Under the pieces are notes generated by a model that was not told where the DNA came from, did no database searches, and saw nothing but the letters and a program-made list of their open reading frames with translations. The position numbers and the translations under genes are program-made. From contig JAAZEB010000055.1 in NCBI GenBank assembly GCA_012512505.1, positions 1 through 49,999 on the forward strand: a stretch of 49,999 nt of DNA, read 5' to 3'. Positions 17,740 to 26,665 of this stretch are shown in pieces (the first letter of the stretch is position 1; every line of letters starts with the position of its first letter). The stretch comes from Armatimonadota bacterium. GTDB lineage: Bacteria; Armatimonadota; JAAZEB01.

Positions 17740-17848
17740 CGGCGCGGCCTCCCGCTTCGCTGGTAAGCAGCCGCGCCTGGTCCTGCCGCCGGCCACGCCT
17801 CCCCGCCGTGCCCAGGCGGCAGCCACCAGAGCGCGCTCCCAACCGCCG

Positions 17849-17877
17849 TTGGCAAAACACGCGCGGTCGTGTATACT
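17849..17877 (+). promoter_or_regulatory. sigma70-type promoter of trxB operon
   Basis: TTGGCA at 17849-17854, a 17-nt spacer, and TATACT at 17872-17877. Transcription should begin near 17884 and run through the repeat array before trxB. Confidence 0.8.
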
Positions 17878-17905
17878 TAAGGTGGAAGTGACCGCCGGCC
17901 TGGTG

Positions 17906-18067
17906 GCCGCATTGCTGCGGCACTCCGCTACACTCCGGGGAGAGTACCGGAGCTATCACGGGCTGGGATGCCGCATTGCTGCGGCACTCCGGTGCTTTCC
18001 CGGGCAACTGGCCGGAGTGCCCGAGCCATCGGGCTTCGGCGGTTGGGCGGCGGCATGCCGCCGGGTG
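17906..18067 (+). repeat. array of three degenerate three-way-junction repeats in the trxB leader
   Basis: Copy 1 (17906-17927) keeps only GCCGCA-TTGC-TGCGGC plus ACTCCG. Copy 2 (17948-17991) keeps the outer CGGAGC and that same 3' hairpin, but its first hairpin has decayed. Copy 3 (18013-18067) has an intact first half, with GCCCGA-GCCA-TCGGGC, but its second hairpin is replaced by the palindrome GGCGGCATGCCGCC. A GNRA-type hairpin (CCGG-GCAA-CTGG, needing one G-U pair) sits just before copy 3. The sense strand is the transcribed strand. Confidence 0.8.
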
Positions 18068-18122
18068 CCAGCGTGCTGTGTCAGTGCTGCTCCATGGTTG
18101 GAGGGCGAATGGGAGGGTCTCC

Positions 18123-19058
18123 ATGGCGGATGTGATCAGAGACGCAATCATTCTGGGATCGGGGCCGGCCGGCCTGACCGCGGCGATCTACATGGCGCGG
18201 GCCGACCTGCACCCGCTGGTCCTCACCGGCGATCAGCCAGGCGGGCAGCTCACCATCACCACCGAGGTCGAGAACTGGCCGGGCGCCCGGGAAGGGATCA
18301 TGGGCCCGCAGCTCATGGAGGACATGCGCCACCAGGCGGAACGCTTCGGCGCCGAGCTGGTGGACGTGCGCGCCTCGGACGTGGACATCACCGGCCGGCC
18401 GTTCCAGGTGACCGCGGATCACACCCTTTACCTCTGCAAGACGCTAGTGATTGCCACCGGTGCCTCGGCGCGCCTCCTCGGCCTGGATGCCGAGACCAAG
18501 CTGATGGGGCATGGGGTGTCGGCCTGCGCCACCTGCGACGGCTTCTTCTACCGCGGCCTCGACGTGATGGTGATCGGCGGGGGCGACACCGCCCTGGAAG
18601 AGGCGCTCTTCCTCACCAAGTTCGCCCGTCACGTCACCGTGGTCCACCGACGCGACACGCTGCGGGCCTCGAAGTTCATGCAGGCCCGGGCGACAAAGAA
18701 TGAAAAGATCAGCTTCATCTGGGATAGCGTGGTGGAGGACATCCTCGATGTCAATCAGGGCAAGGTGACCGGCATCCGCCTGCGCCACGTCAAGACCGGC
18801 GAGATCGCCGAGCGCCCCACCGACGGCGTCTTTATCGCCATCGGCCACCAGCCAAACACCGGTCTGTTCGAGGGCCAACTGGACCTGGATGAGCGCGGCT
18901 ACATCATCACCCACGACGGCACTCGCACCAGCGTTCCCGGCGTCTTTGCCTGTGGCGACGTGCAAGACCCGATCTACCGCCAGGCGATCACCGCCGCTGG
19001 CTCCGGGTGCATGGCCGCCCTCGATGCCGAGCGCTTCCTGGAAGCCGAGGAAGTGTGA
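18123..19058 (+). CDS. trxB: thioredoxin reductase
   Basis: A 311-residue NADPH-dependent flavoprotein that reduces thioredoxin. FAD-binding [16 protein letters not shown], redox-active CATC ([11 protein letters not shown]), NADPH-binding [13 protein letters not shown] with [11 protein letters not shown], and the C-terminal FAD motif [34 protein letters not shown] are all intact. The length is typical of the low-molecular-weight class. ATG 18123 is preceded by GGGAGGG. The longer frame upstream is repeat sequence. The stop overlaps the next gene as GTGA. Confidence 0.96.
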   Translation: MADVIRDAIILGSGPAGLTAAIYMARADLHPLVLTGDQPGGQLTITTEVENWPGAREGIMGPQLMEDMRHQAERFGAELVDVRASDVDITGRPFQVTADHTLYLCKTLVIATGASARLLGLDAETKLMGHGVSACATCDGFFYRGLDVMVIGGGDTALEEALFLTKFARHVTVVHRRDTLRASKFMQARATKNEKISFIWDSVVEDILDVNQGKVTGIRLRHVKTGEIAERPTDGVFIAIGHQPNTGLFEGQLDLDERGYIITHDGTRTSVPGVFACGDVQDPIYRQAITAAGSGCMAALDAERFLEAEEV

Positions 19059-20410
19059 CGCGCCTGGCCATCATTGGTGGGGACGCGGCGGGGATGAGCG
19101 CGGCAACCCAGGCGCGCCGGGTTGACCCGCGCCTGGAGATCGTGGTCTTCCAGCAGGGGCGCTACGTTGCCTACGCCGCCTGCGGTCTTCCCTTCTTCAT
19201 CGCGGGGCAGGTGCCGCGGGTGGAGGCGCTGATCCTCTATCCCCCGGAGCACTTCCGGCAGGAGCGCGGCATCGACGTGCGCGTGCGCCATCAGGTGCAG
19301 CGCATCGACCTGCGCGCGCGGGTGCTGGAGGGCACCGACCACGAGGCCGGCCGGACGTTCCGCGAGCCGTTCGACCGCCTGGTGATCGCCACCGGCGGCA
19401 GCGCCGACCGGCCAGCGCTCCCCGGCGCGGACCTCCAGGGCTTGTTCACCCTCCGCACCCCCGAGGATGGCCTGGCGTTGAACGCCTACCTGGAGGCGGG
19501 CGAGGCGCGGCGGGCGGCGGTCGTCGGCGGCGGCTACATCGGCCTTGAGCTGGCCGAGGCGCTGCGCCACCGCGGCCTGGAAGTCTCGCTCTTTGAGGCG
19601 TTGCCACAGGTGTTGCCGATGGTGGACGGCGCCCTTGCCGGCCGGGTGGCCGCTGCCGCGCGGGCGGCGGGCGTGCGGCTGCACTTCGGCACGGCGGTGA
19701 CGGCGTTCGAGGGGGCCCCGGGCGGGCGGGTGCGTGCCGTCTGCGGCGGTGGCGAGCGCCACCCGGCGGAGCTGGTGGTCCTAGCTACCGGCACCCGTCC
19801 GAACGTCGCCCTGGCGGCCGCGGCGGGCGTGCCGCTGGGCCACACGGGCGCCATCAGCGTCGACCGGAAGCTGCACACCGGTCTCTTCGGCGTCTACGCG
19901 GCGGGCGATTGCGCCGAGGCGACGCACTGCCTCACCGGCCGGCCGGTCTACCTGCCGCAGGGCACCACGGCGAACCGACAGGGGCACGTCGCCGGGGGGA
20001 ACGCGGCCGGCGCCTCGCTCTGCTTCCCGGGGATCCTGGGCACGCTGGCAACGAAGGTGTTTGGTCTGGAGGTCGCCCGCACTGGTCTCTCCGAGCAAGA
20101 GGCGCGGGATGCGGGCTTTGCCGCGGTGGCCGCGCGCGCGCAGGCACCGTCGCGCTCGCGCTACTTTCCCGGGGCCGGCCGCATCGACGTGCTGTTGGTA
20201 GGCGACCGCCGTTCCGGTCGGCTGCTTGGAGCGCAGATGGTGGGCGCGGAGGGAGTGGCCAAGCGCCTGGATGTGCTGGCTGCCGCCCTCCATGCCGGGA
20301 TGACGGTCGAACAGGTGGTGGCAATGGACCTGACCTACGCGCCCCCGGTGGCCCCGGCCACCGACCCGGTGATCGTCGCCGCGCGCGCGCTGCTCAAGGC
20401 GATGCGGTAG
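19055..20410 (+). CDS. FAD-dependent pyridine nucleotide-disulfide oxidoreductase, CoA-disulfide reductase/NADH oxidase-like
   Basis: A 451-residue single-cysteine flavoprotein disulfide reductase. The FAD site is [29 protein letters not shown] places the redox cysteine where CoA-disulfide reductase and Nox/Npx have it. The NAD(P)H site is [19 protein letters not shown]. The second FAD segment is [11 protein letters not shown], and the C-terminal dimerisation domain ends in [16 protein letters not shown], as in CoADR. It may reduce CoA disulfide, a persulfide or O2; the sequence does not decide. The GTG start overlaps trxB by 4 bp, so the two redox enzymes are co-translated. No rhodanese domain is fused. 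Confidence 0.85.
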   Translation: MTRLAIIGGDAAGMSAATQARRVDPRLEIVVFQQGRYVAYAACGLPFFIAGQVPRVEALILYPPEHFRQERGIDVRVRHQVQRIDLRARVLEGTDHEAGRTFREPFDRLVIATGGSADRPALPGADLQGLFTLRTPEDGLALNAYLEAGEARRAAVVGGGYIGLELAEALRHRGLEVSLFEALPQVLPMVDGALAGRVAAAARAAGVRLHFGTAVTAFEGAPGGRVRAVCGGGERHPAELVVLATGTRPNVALAAAAGVPLGHTGAISVDRKLHTGLFGVYAAGDCAEATHCLTGRPVYLPQGTTANRQGHVAGGNAAGASLCFPGILGTLATKVFGLEVARTGLSEQEARDAGFAAVAARAQAPSRSRYFPGAGRIDVLLVGDRRSGRLLGAQMVGAEGVAKRLDVLAAALHAGMTVEQVVAMDLTYAPPVAPATDPVIVAARALLKAMR

Positions 20411-20425
20411 CGAAGGGAGCGTGCC

Positions 20426-20815
20426 GTGAACCGCTACTCCTCTCCCGAGCACCCACTCTCCGCCGCCTGGTGGGCGGAGCTGCGCCGCTTGCTGCACCTG
20501 CGGCCAGATCCCGAGCAGCCGGACGCACCCGGGCTGCGCACTCTCTTCGTGCGGAAGCGCCCGGTGCCGCCGCGGCAGATCACCACCTGCTACGTGCGCG
20601 ACCTGGCGCACGCCTCGCACGTGGCCGACCGCCTCAAGGCACAGTACCCGGTGGTGGTAAACCTGGAGGAGGCCTCGCTGCCGGATCGCCCGCGCGTCCT
20701 CGACTTCGTCAGCGGCGTCACCTATTCCCTCGACGGCAGCTACGAGCAGCTTGGCGAGTACGTTTTCCTCTTCGTGCCCGGCACCGTCACCATCACCGAC
20801 GAGGAAGAGGAGTGA
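20426..20815 (+). CDS. sepF: cell division protein SepF
   Basis: A 129-residue FtsZ membrane-tether protein. The conserved core is seen in CYVRDLAHASHVADRLKAQY, PVVVNLEEA, RVLDFVSGVTYSLDG, and GEYVFLFVPGTVTI, near the usual C-terminus. The N-terminal amphipathic helix is not obvious: MNRYSSPEHPLSAAWWAELR could serve but is weak. The gene starts with GTG after GAAGGGAGC, 15 bp behind the flavoprotein gene, so it looks like part of the trxB operon rather than a division cluster. No ftsZ or ylm gene is nearby. Confidence 0.85.
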   Translation: MNRYSSPEHPLSAAWWAELRRLLHLRPDPEQPDAPGLRTLFVRKRPVPPRQITTCYVRDLAHASHVADRLKAQYPVVVNLEEASLPDRPRVLDFVSGVTYSLDGSYEQLGEYVFLFVPGTVTITDEEEE

Positions 20816-20867
20816 TCCAACGGGCGGATCCACGACGGCACACGCCAGGACCTGCTGGGAGGAAGTG

Positions 20868-22193
20868 ATGAGCAACTGGCTGGCCGGCGCCGCGGAGGTG
20901 ACCATCACCCCGCCGCTAGGCGTGAGGCTGACCGGGTTTGCCGGCCGGACCTCCGGAGCCACCGGCATCCACGACGACCTGCATGCCCGCGTGCTGGCGC
21001 TGGAGGCCGACGGTACGCGCGCGGCCCTCGTCACCCTGGATCTGCTCGGTCTCGACGCCGACCTGGTGGAGTGCATCCGGGCGCGGGTGGCGGAGACGTG
21101 CGCCATTCCCGCCGAGCGCCTGCTCCTCAACTGCTCGCACACCCACTCGGGGCCGGCGAGCATCTCCCTGCGCGGCCTGGGCGAGCGTGACTCCGCCTAC
21201 CTCGACGTGCTAACACGCACGGTGGCCGGCGCCGTCCGCATCGCCTGCGACCGACTGGAGCCGGCCGCGCTCCGCTTCGGCACCGCTCCGGTGCGCGTCG
21301 GCATCAACCGGCGGGAGAAGCTCGCCACCGGCCAGATGATCCTCGGCCGCAACCCGGAAGGCCCCCTCGATCCGCGCGTATACGCCCTGCGGGTGGATAG
21401 CGCCGCCGGCCGGCCGCTGGCGATCCTCTTCAGCCACGCGGCGCACCCGGTGGTGCTGGCCGGCGACAACCTGTGGATCACCGCGGACTACCCGGGCGTG
21501 GCTGCGGCCGTCTTGCGCCAGATCGAGGCTGGGCGAGGGGCGCCGCCGGTGGCGCTCTTCGCCCAGGGGTGCTGCGGCAACATCAACTCGGACCCGGTCG
21601 GAGCCGACTTTGAGGCTGCCCGCCGGCTGGGCACGGTGCTGGGTGCCGCCGCCGCCATCGCCGCGGAGACGGCGGCGCCGCTCGAAGAGGTTGGCCTTCA
21701 GGCGGCCACCCGGGTGTTATCGCTGCCGTTCCTGCCACCGCCATCGGTGGAAGAGGCCGCCGCGGCGGTCGCGGCACAGCGAGAGCGCCTGAAGCAGCAG
21801 CAGGCGGCCGGCGCGCCGACGGCCTTGCAGCAGGCGATGCTGGAGTGGGCAGAAGACACCCTGCGCGCCGCCCGCGAGCCGGAGCGCTTCCCGGGCCAAC
21901 CGTTCACCGTGCAGGTGCTGGTCGTGGGAGAGGTGGCGTTTGTGGCGCTCTCCGGCGAGGTGTTCATCGAGCTGGCGCTCGACATTCAGGCACGCTCGCC
22001 CTTTGCGCGCACGGTAGTCCTCGGCTACAGCAACGGCTGCAGCGGCTACGTGCCAACCGCCGACGCCTATCCCGACGGCGGCTACGAGGTGACCGACGCC
22101 TACCGATACTATGGCACCCTGATGATCGCCCCGGAGAGCGAGCGCCTGATCACCAACGCGGCCGTCTCGCTGCTCGCCGACCTGGCCGGGTAG
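20868..22193 (+). CDS. neutral/alkaline ceramidase-superfamily protein (second copy)
   Basis: 441 residues. AGAAEVTITPPLGVRLTGF is the typical family start. NCSHTHSGP is the zinc-binding motif. LFSHAAHPVVL and FAQGCCGNINSD are the further active-site segments known from neutral ceramidase, and the last part contains GYSNGCSGYVPT and GGYEVTDAYRYYG. These motifs are closer to canonical than in the 13214 paralogue. There is no signal peptide and no C-terminal Ig-like domain. The ATG follows GGGAGGAA, 52 bp behind sepF, so it may be the last gene of that transcript. The substrate is unknown, perhaps an N-acyl compound or glycan. Confidence 0.85.
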   Translation: MSNWLAGAAEVTITPPLGVRLTGFAGRTSGATGIHDDLHARVLALEADGTRAALVTLDLLGLDADLVECIRARVAETCAIPAERLLLNCSHTHSGPASISLRGLGERDSAYLDVLTRTVAGAVRIACDRLEPAALRFGTAPVRVGINRREKLATGQMILGRNPEGPLDPRVYALRVDSAAGRPLAILFSHAAHPVVLAGDNLWITADYPGVAAAVLRQIEAGRGAPPVALFAQGCCGNINSDPVGADFEAARRLGTVLGAAAAIAAETAAPLEEVGLQAATRVLSLPFLPPPSVEEAAAAVAAQRERLKQQQAAGAPTALQQAMLEWAEDTLRAAREPERFPGQPFTVQVLVVGEVAFVALSGEVFIELALDIQARSPFARTVVLGYSNGCSGYVPTADAYPDGGYEVTDAYRYYGTLMIAPESERLITNAAVSLLADLAG

Positions 22194-22224
22194 GCGGCAT
22201 CAGCGGCAGCGCGCACCGCGGGGG

Positions 22225-22719
22225 CTACTGCTCTCGCTGCCGCGGAGCCGCCGCGGGGTGCGCTTGCGGGTGTGGGTCTAGCTCAGATGGCAGTGGGGTG
22301 CCGGCGCCGGGGAAGCGGTAGACCAGCCCCTGGTCGGAGGGGGTGAGATCCACGTGGCCCTGGTCTGCCAGCCGGTCGAGGTAGCGCTTCGCCTCATCGA
22401 GAGAAAGGTCCGTCTTGGCGGCGACCTCCAGGGCGCTGAGGATGCCCCCGCGGGCCATCGCCAGGGTGAGCACCTTGCGCTCGGTTTCTTCCCAGGCGGC
22501 TTTGCGCCGGGCGGCGGCGGAGCGCGACGCCCACACGATCCCCAGCACCAGCGGCACCACCCCGAATAGGAGGGTCATCACCGCGTCGCCAAGCGGCTTT
22601 CCCTCCTCGCCGAAGGTGAGGGCGGCGCCACCGGTGACCATGGCCCCGAAGATGGCCAGTAGGATCCCGCAACTGATGCCCTTGAGATGGGGGTCGGCGG
22701 GCGGTTTCCGACGGGACAC
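22225..22719 (-). CDS. two-TM membrane protein with C-terminal winged-helix-like domain
   Basis: 164 residues. Two hydrophobic segments, at about 14-36 (ISCGILLAIFGAMVTGGAAL) and 46-64 (VMTLLFGVVPLVLGIVWA), are followed by a cytoplasmic domain. AMARGGILSALEVAAKTDLS and LDEAKRYLDRLADQGHVDL read as a winged helix (helix-turn-helix plus wing). A Pro/Ala/Gln tail follows. I do not recognise a named family. The GTG start is one base after the ROK gene stop, so the two are co-transcribed. It might be a membrane-bound regulator, but DNA binding is inference. Confidence 0.65.
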   Translation of the reverse strand: MSRRKPPADPHLKGISCGILLAIFGAMVTGGAALTFGEEGKPLGDAVMTLLFGVVPLVLGIVWASRSAAARRKAAWEETERKVLTLAMARGGILSALEVAAKTDLSLDEAKRYLDRLADQGHVDLTPSDQGLVYRFPGAGTPLPSELDPHPQAHPAAAPRQREQ

Positions 22720-22720
22720 G

Positions 22721-23686
22721 TCAGCCCTCCATGGCCAGGGCTACCGCGCCGCGGACGCCGGCGTCGTAGCCCAGTTGCGCCGGCAAGATGCGGGCCGCCG
22801 CGTAAGGCGGCTCCATGCAGTAATCGCGCGTGCGCTCGCGCAGCGGCACGAAGAGAAGGTCACCGGCTTCCGACACGCCTCCGCCGAGGATGATCGCCTG
22901 CGGGTTCAGCAGGTTTAGCAGGTTGCCGATGGCGATCGCCAGGTACTCCACCGTCTCGTTCAGCACGCGCCGGCCGCCGGGATCGCCCTCCTCGGCCGCG
23001 CGGAAGGCGGTTTTGGCGGTGATCCGCTCCGGGTCGCCGCCGGCCAGGGTGAGGAGGCGGGCCCCCAGGGCGGGGTCGCCTTCTGCCAGGTCGCGCGCGC
23101 GCCGGCCGATGGCGGTGCCGGAGCAGAGCGCCTCCAGGCAGCCTCGATGTCCGCAGCTACAGAGCGGCCCGCCGGGCAGCACGATGGTGTGCCCGATCTC
23201 GCCCGCTGCCGTGCTCACGCCCCGGTGCAGCCGGCCAGCAAAGACAAGCCCTCCGCCGATGCCGGTGCCGATGTTGATGTAGACGATGTCCTGCAGGCCC
23301 TGCCCGGCGCCGAAGCGCAGCTCGCCGAGGGTGCCCACGTTGGCGTCGTTGTCCACTCTGGCCGGCACGGCAAACCGCTCTTCCAGCAGCGCCTTCAGCG
23401 GCACGTCTTCCCAACCGGGCACCTGGTGCGAGAGCCGCACCGTGCCCGTCGGCATATCGACCGGGCCACCGAAACCCACCCCCACGGCACGCACGCCCGC
23501 GTCGCGCGCGCTTTGGCCCGCCAGCAGCGTCTCTACGGCGTCGAGGACACCTTCGAGGATCGCCGGGGCCGTCCCCCCCGGCTCGGTCACCCGCCGTTCG
23601 ATGCGCAGCAAGTTGCCGCTGGCGTCGGCCAAAGCGATCGTCTGGTTGGTGTTGCCAAGGTCAATCCCAATGAAGCGCGCGTCCAT
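22721..23686 (-). CDS. ROK family sugar kinase (glucokinase-like)
   Basis: A 321-residue ATP-dependent sugar kinase. The phosphate loop is FIGIDLGNTNQTIAL (most ROK kinases have DLGGT-K). Catalytic base D lies in VDNDANVGTLGE, followed by NIGTGIGGGLVFAG. Zinc-binding CSCGHRGCLEALCSG and GEIGH identify ROK rather than hexokinase. The C-terminal adenosine segment is ILGGGVSEAG. There is no HTH, so it is a kinase, not a repressor. Glucose is likely but unproven. The ATG is used although no strong SD is seen. It is divergent from the CinA fusion gene, with 41 bp between. Confidence 0.9.
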   Translation of the reverse strand: MDARFIGIDLGNTNQTIALADASGNLLRIERRVTEPGGTAPAILEGVLDAVETLLAGQSARDAGVRAVGVGFGGPVDMPTGTVRLSHQVPGWEDVPLKALLEERFAVPARVDNDANVGTLGELRFGAGQGLQDIVYINIGTGIGGGLVFAGRLHRGVSTAAGEIGHTIVLPGGPLCSCGHRGCLEALCSGTAIGRRARDLAEGDPALGARLLTLAGGDPERITAKTAFRAAEEGDPGGRRVLNETVEYLAIAIGNLLNLLNPQAIILGGGVSEAGDLLFVPLRERTRDYCMEPPYAAARILPAQLGYDAGVRGAVALAMEG

Positions 23687-23727
23687 GCGCCCGTGTTCGC
23701 CAGGCGCCCGCTGGCATCCTGCCAGGA

Positions 23728-24891
23728 ATGGCGCGCGCGCGGGCGTATCTGTCCCGTATGGACGAAGCGATCCTGCGAAGCATCGAGGCGATCCACGCCG
23801 GGCCGTACCGGTGCGTGGTGGCGGCCACCGGCGCCGGCAGCGAGGCGATCGCCTGGCTGCTGCGGGTGCCGGGCGCCTCCGCCACGCTGCTGGAAGCGGT
23901 CGTTCCCTATGCCGGGCGGGCGCTCAGCGAGTTCCTGGGCAGCGCGCCGGCCCACGCCGTCGCCCGGGAGACCGCCGCCGCGATGGCCGCACGTGCCCTC
24001 GCCCGGGCGCAGCACCTGAACGAGGGAGATGCCCCACTGGTGGGCGTGGGGGCGACCGGCGCCCTTGCCACCTGCCGCCTTCACCGGGGCGAGCACCGCG
24101 TGCATGTCGGCGTGGCAAGGGCGGATGCTGCCGCCGTCTACTCGCTGGTGCTGAACAAGGGGGCGCGCACCCGTGCGGAGGAAGAGGAGCTCTGCAGCCG
24201 GCTGCTGCTGCACGCCCTGGCACTGGCTTGCGGGGTGATCCCGGGGTTTGCCTTGCCGCTGGCGCCGGAGGAAGGTCTCCGCGTCACCGGCGCCCTCTCG
24301 CCGGTCGCCGACTTGCTGCAGGGGCGCGCGCGCAGCCTGCGGGTGGCGCCAGACGGCCAAACAGAGGCCGATGCCCCGGTAGCCGGTGGGATCCTGCCCG
24401 GGGCGTTCAACCCGCTGCACGTCGGGCACCGGCGCCTGGCGGAAGCCGCCGCCGAGATGCTCGGCGCCCCGGTGGCGTACGAACTTTCCCTGGAAAACGT
24501 AGATAAACTGGCACTCCACGAGGAGGAGGCGCTGCGGCGCGCCCGTCAGTTCAGCGGGTGGGCCACCCTGCTGCTGACGCGGGCGCCCACCTTCCGCGAG
24601 AAGGCGCGCCTTTTCCCGGGGTGTGTCTTCGTCATTGGGTACGATACCGCAGTGCGGGTGGTAGCCCCCCGCTACTACGCCGGAGAGGCGGATATGCTCG
24701 CCGCCCTGGGTGAGATCCGCGAGCACGGGTGCTCCTTCCTGGTGGCCGGCCGCCTGCACGGGGGAGCCTACCACACCCTGGCCGATGTACCGATCCCGCC
24801 GGCGTTCCACTCCCTTTTCGCGGAGATCCCCGCGTCACGCTTCCGGGAGGACATCTCCTCCACGGAGTTGCGGGCCGGCGGCGGGCAGTGA
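23728..24891 (+). CDS. CinA-like NMN deamidase domain fused to nicotinate/nicotinamide nucleotidyltransferase-like domain
   Basis: 387 residues with two enzymatic domains. The N-terminal part (about 20-180) is the CinA C-terminal amidase: [52 protein letters not shown]. This domain deamidates NMN to NaMN in known enzymes. The C-terminal part (about 222-384) is a Rossmann nucleotidyltransferase: [20 protein letters not shown] with HVGH at 231-234, [11 protein letters not shown], and ISSTELR at 376-382 near the end. A single protein could therefore convert NMN to NaMN and then to NaAD, but the adenylyl step is inference. CinA/nucleotidyltransferase fusions also exist in plants. A second ATG at 23758 is possible, and neither start has a good SD. 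Confidence 0.8.
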   Translation: MARARAYLSRMDEAILRSIEAIHAGPYRCVVAATGAGSEAIAWLLRVPGASATLLEAVVPYAGRALSEFLGSAPAHAVARETAAAMAARALARAQHLNEGDAPLVGVGATGALATCRLHRGEHRVHVGVARADAAAVYSLVLNKGARTRAEEEELCSRLLLHALALACGVIPGFALPLAPEEGLRVTGALSPVADLLQGRARSLRVAPDGQTEADAPVAGGILPGAFNPLHVGHRRLAEAAAEMLGAPVAYELSLENVDKLALHEEEALRRARQFSGWATLLLTRAPTFREKARLFPGCVFVIGYDTAVRVVAPRYYAGEADMLAALGEIREHGCSFLVAGRLHGGAYHTLADVPIPPAFHSLFAEIPASRFREDISSTELRAGGGQ

Positions 24892-25072
24892 GCCGCCGCG
24901 CCGGCGAGCTGGGGAGGGCGGGGGCGACGCCCGTCGAACTGTATCCCTGGCTGGCACCATGAAACTACCGGGCCGCTTGCCGCGCCGAGGGCCGTTCGCC
25001 ACGTGGGGGTCGGCCTCCCTGCCGGCCTGTCGTCAGCGGGCGAGTGGCCCACTACCGCGGGAAGGGTTGTTC

Positions 25073-25621
25073 ATGCACGAAGGGTTTACGCTCTGGTTCA
25101 CCGGTCTTTCAGGCGCGGGCAAATCGACGCTTGCCCAGCGCATCGCCACGCACCTGCGCGCGCGCGACTACAAGGTGGAGGTGCTCGACGGCGACGAGGT
25201 GCGCACCAACCTCTCCAAGGGCCTGGGCTTCTCCAAGGAGGACCGGGATACGAATATTCGTCGGATCGGCTACGTTGCCAAGCTCCTCTCGCGCAACGGG
25301 GTGGTGGCGATCACCGCGGCGATCTCGCCTTACCGCGAGATCCGCGACGAGGTGCGCGCCAGCATCCCCAACTTCGTGGAGGTCTTTGTGAAGTGCCCCC
25401 TGGAAGAGTTGGTGCGGCGCGACGTAAAGGGGCTTTACAAGCGCGCCCTGGCCGGCGAGATTCAGGGTTTCACCGGCGTCTCTGATCCTTACGAGGAGCC
25501 GCTGAACCCCGAGGTGACCGTGGAGACCGACCGCGAGACCGCCGAGGAGTCGACCCGCAAGATTCTGCGCTGCCTGGCCGCCAAGGGCCTGATCGCCGAG
25601 ACCGACCTGCCGCCGGCCTGA
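25073..25621 (+). CDS. cysC: adenylyl-sulfate kinase
   Basis: A 182-residue APS kinase: adenylyl sulfate + ATP gives PAPS. Walker A is [37 protein letters not shown] is the APS-binding segment. [12 protein letters not shown], the region around [27 protein letters not shown] and GVSDPYEEP are all family hallmarks. The length is that of the single-domain enzyme. GAAGGG precedes the ATG. No sulfurylase or CysDN genes are in the window, so it stands apart from a sulfate assimilation operon. It converges on ruvB with an 8-bp gap. Confidence 0.95.
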   Translation: MHEGFTLWFTGLSGAGKSTLAQRIATHLRARDYKVEVLDGDEVRTNLSKGLGFSKEDRDTNIRRIGYVAKLLSRNGVVAITAAISPYREIRDEVRASIPNFVEVFVKCPLEELVRRDVKGLYKRALAGEIQGFTGVSDPYEEPLNPEVTVETDRETAEESTRKILRCLAAKGLIAETDLPPA

Positions 25622-25629
25622 GGCGGCGC

Positions 25630-26661
25630 CTACATCTCCAGGGCGCGCTGGTCGCCGGGGGGAGTGGCAGGCACGTGCAGGTGCTGGTAGGCGGCGAGGG
25701 TCGCCTTGCGGCCGCCCGGCGTGCGTGCCAGGAAGCCGATCTGCAGCAGGTACGGCTCCACCACCTCGACCAGCGTGCTCTGGCTCTCGTTCAGGGTGGC
25801 CGCCATCGCCTCGATGCCGACCGGCCCGCCCTGGTAAACGTCGATGATCGTGCGCAGCAGCGCCCGGTCGAGCGCATCGAGGCCCATCTCATCGATCCCC
25901 TCCAGGCGCAGGGCGGCGTCGGCCACCTCGCGGGTGATTACGCCGGCCGCCTCTACCTGGGCGTAGTCGCGCACGCGGCGCAAGAGCCGGTTCGCCACAC
26001 GGGGGGTGCCGCGCGCCCGCCGGGCGATCTCCCACGCCGCGTCCTCGCCCACGGCGATGCCGAGCAGGCGTGCCGAGCGCATCACCACGGCGTGCAACTC
26101 CGCCGGGGAGTAGTAGTTCATGCGGTAGACCAGGCCGAAGCGGTCACGCAGGGGGGCAGAGAGGAGCCCGGCCATGGTGGTGGCGCCGACCAGGGTGAAG
26201 CGGTGCAGCTTGAAGTTGAGCATCCGGGCGTTGGCGCCCTTGTCCACCACGAAATCGACGATGAAGTCCTCCATGGCGGGGTAGAGGTACTCCTCCACGG
26301 CGGGAGCAAGGCGGTGGATCTCGTCGATGAAGAAGACATCGCCTGGCTTCAGGTTGGTGAGCAGGCCCATCAGGTCGCCGGGGCGTGTGAGAGCCGGCCC
26401 GGAGGTAGCGATCACCTCCGCACCCAGGTAGTGACGAATGATGTGCGCCAGGGTGGTCTTCCCCAGGCCGGGCGGGCCGTGAAGCAGCACATGTTCCAGC
26501 GGCTCGCCGCGCTGGCGCGCTGCCTCCAGGGCGATGCGCAGCGGCCGCACCACGTCTTGCTGCCCGATGTACTCCTCCAGCGAGCGTGGGCGCAGGCTGG
26601 TGAAGGTCGGGTCGCTGTCTTCGGGCATGCTCTCGCCCGTGAGGATCCGCTCTCTTGCCAT
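25630..26661 (-). CDS. ruvB: Holliday junction branch migration helicase RuvB
   Basis: A 343-residue AAA+ motor of RuvABC. The start LRPRSLEEYIGQ is typical. Walker A is HGPPGLGKTTLA, Walker B is VFFIDEIHRL, sensor 1 is GATTMAGLLSAPLRDRFG and sensor 2 is RGTPRVANRLLRR. The C-terminal winged helix contains GPVGIEAMAATL and EPYLLQIGFLARTPGGR, the DNA-binding wing. It is the last gene of ruvC-ruvA-ruvB, four bases after ruvA. Confidence 0.97.
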   Translation of the reverse strand: MARERILTGESMPEDSDPTFTSLRPRSLEEYIGQQDVVRPLRIALEAARQRGEPLEHVLLHGPPGLGKTTLAHIIRHYLGAEVIATSGPALTRPGDLMGLLTNLKPGDVFFIDEIHRLAPAVEEYLYPAMEDFIVDFVVDKGANARMLNFKLHRFTLVGATTMAGLLSAPLRDRFGLVYRMNYYSPAELHAVVMRSARLLGIAVGEDAAWEIARRARGTPRVANRLLRRVRDYAQVEAAGVITREVADAALRLEGIDEMGLDALDRALLRTIIDVYQGGPVGIEAMAATLNESQSTLVEVVEPYLLQIGFLARTPGGRKATLAAYQHLHVPATPPGDQRALEM

Positions 26662-26665
26662 GGTG

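Larger units (their letters stand above)
17740..18122. other. long leader region of trxB with promoter and repeats
   Basis: 383 bp. The first 110 bp show nothing. Then come a strong promoter (17849-17877) and three degenerate three-way-junction repeats (17906-18067). A ribosome site, GGGAGGG (18111-18117), precedes trxB. The predicted leader is about 240 nt and mostly repeat. Confidence 0.7.
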
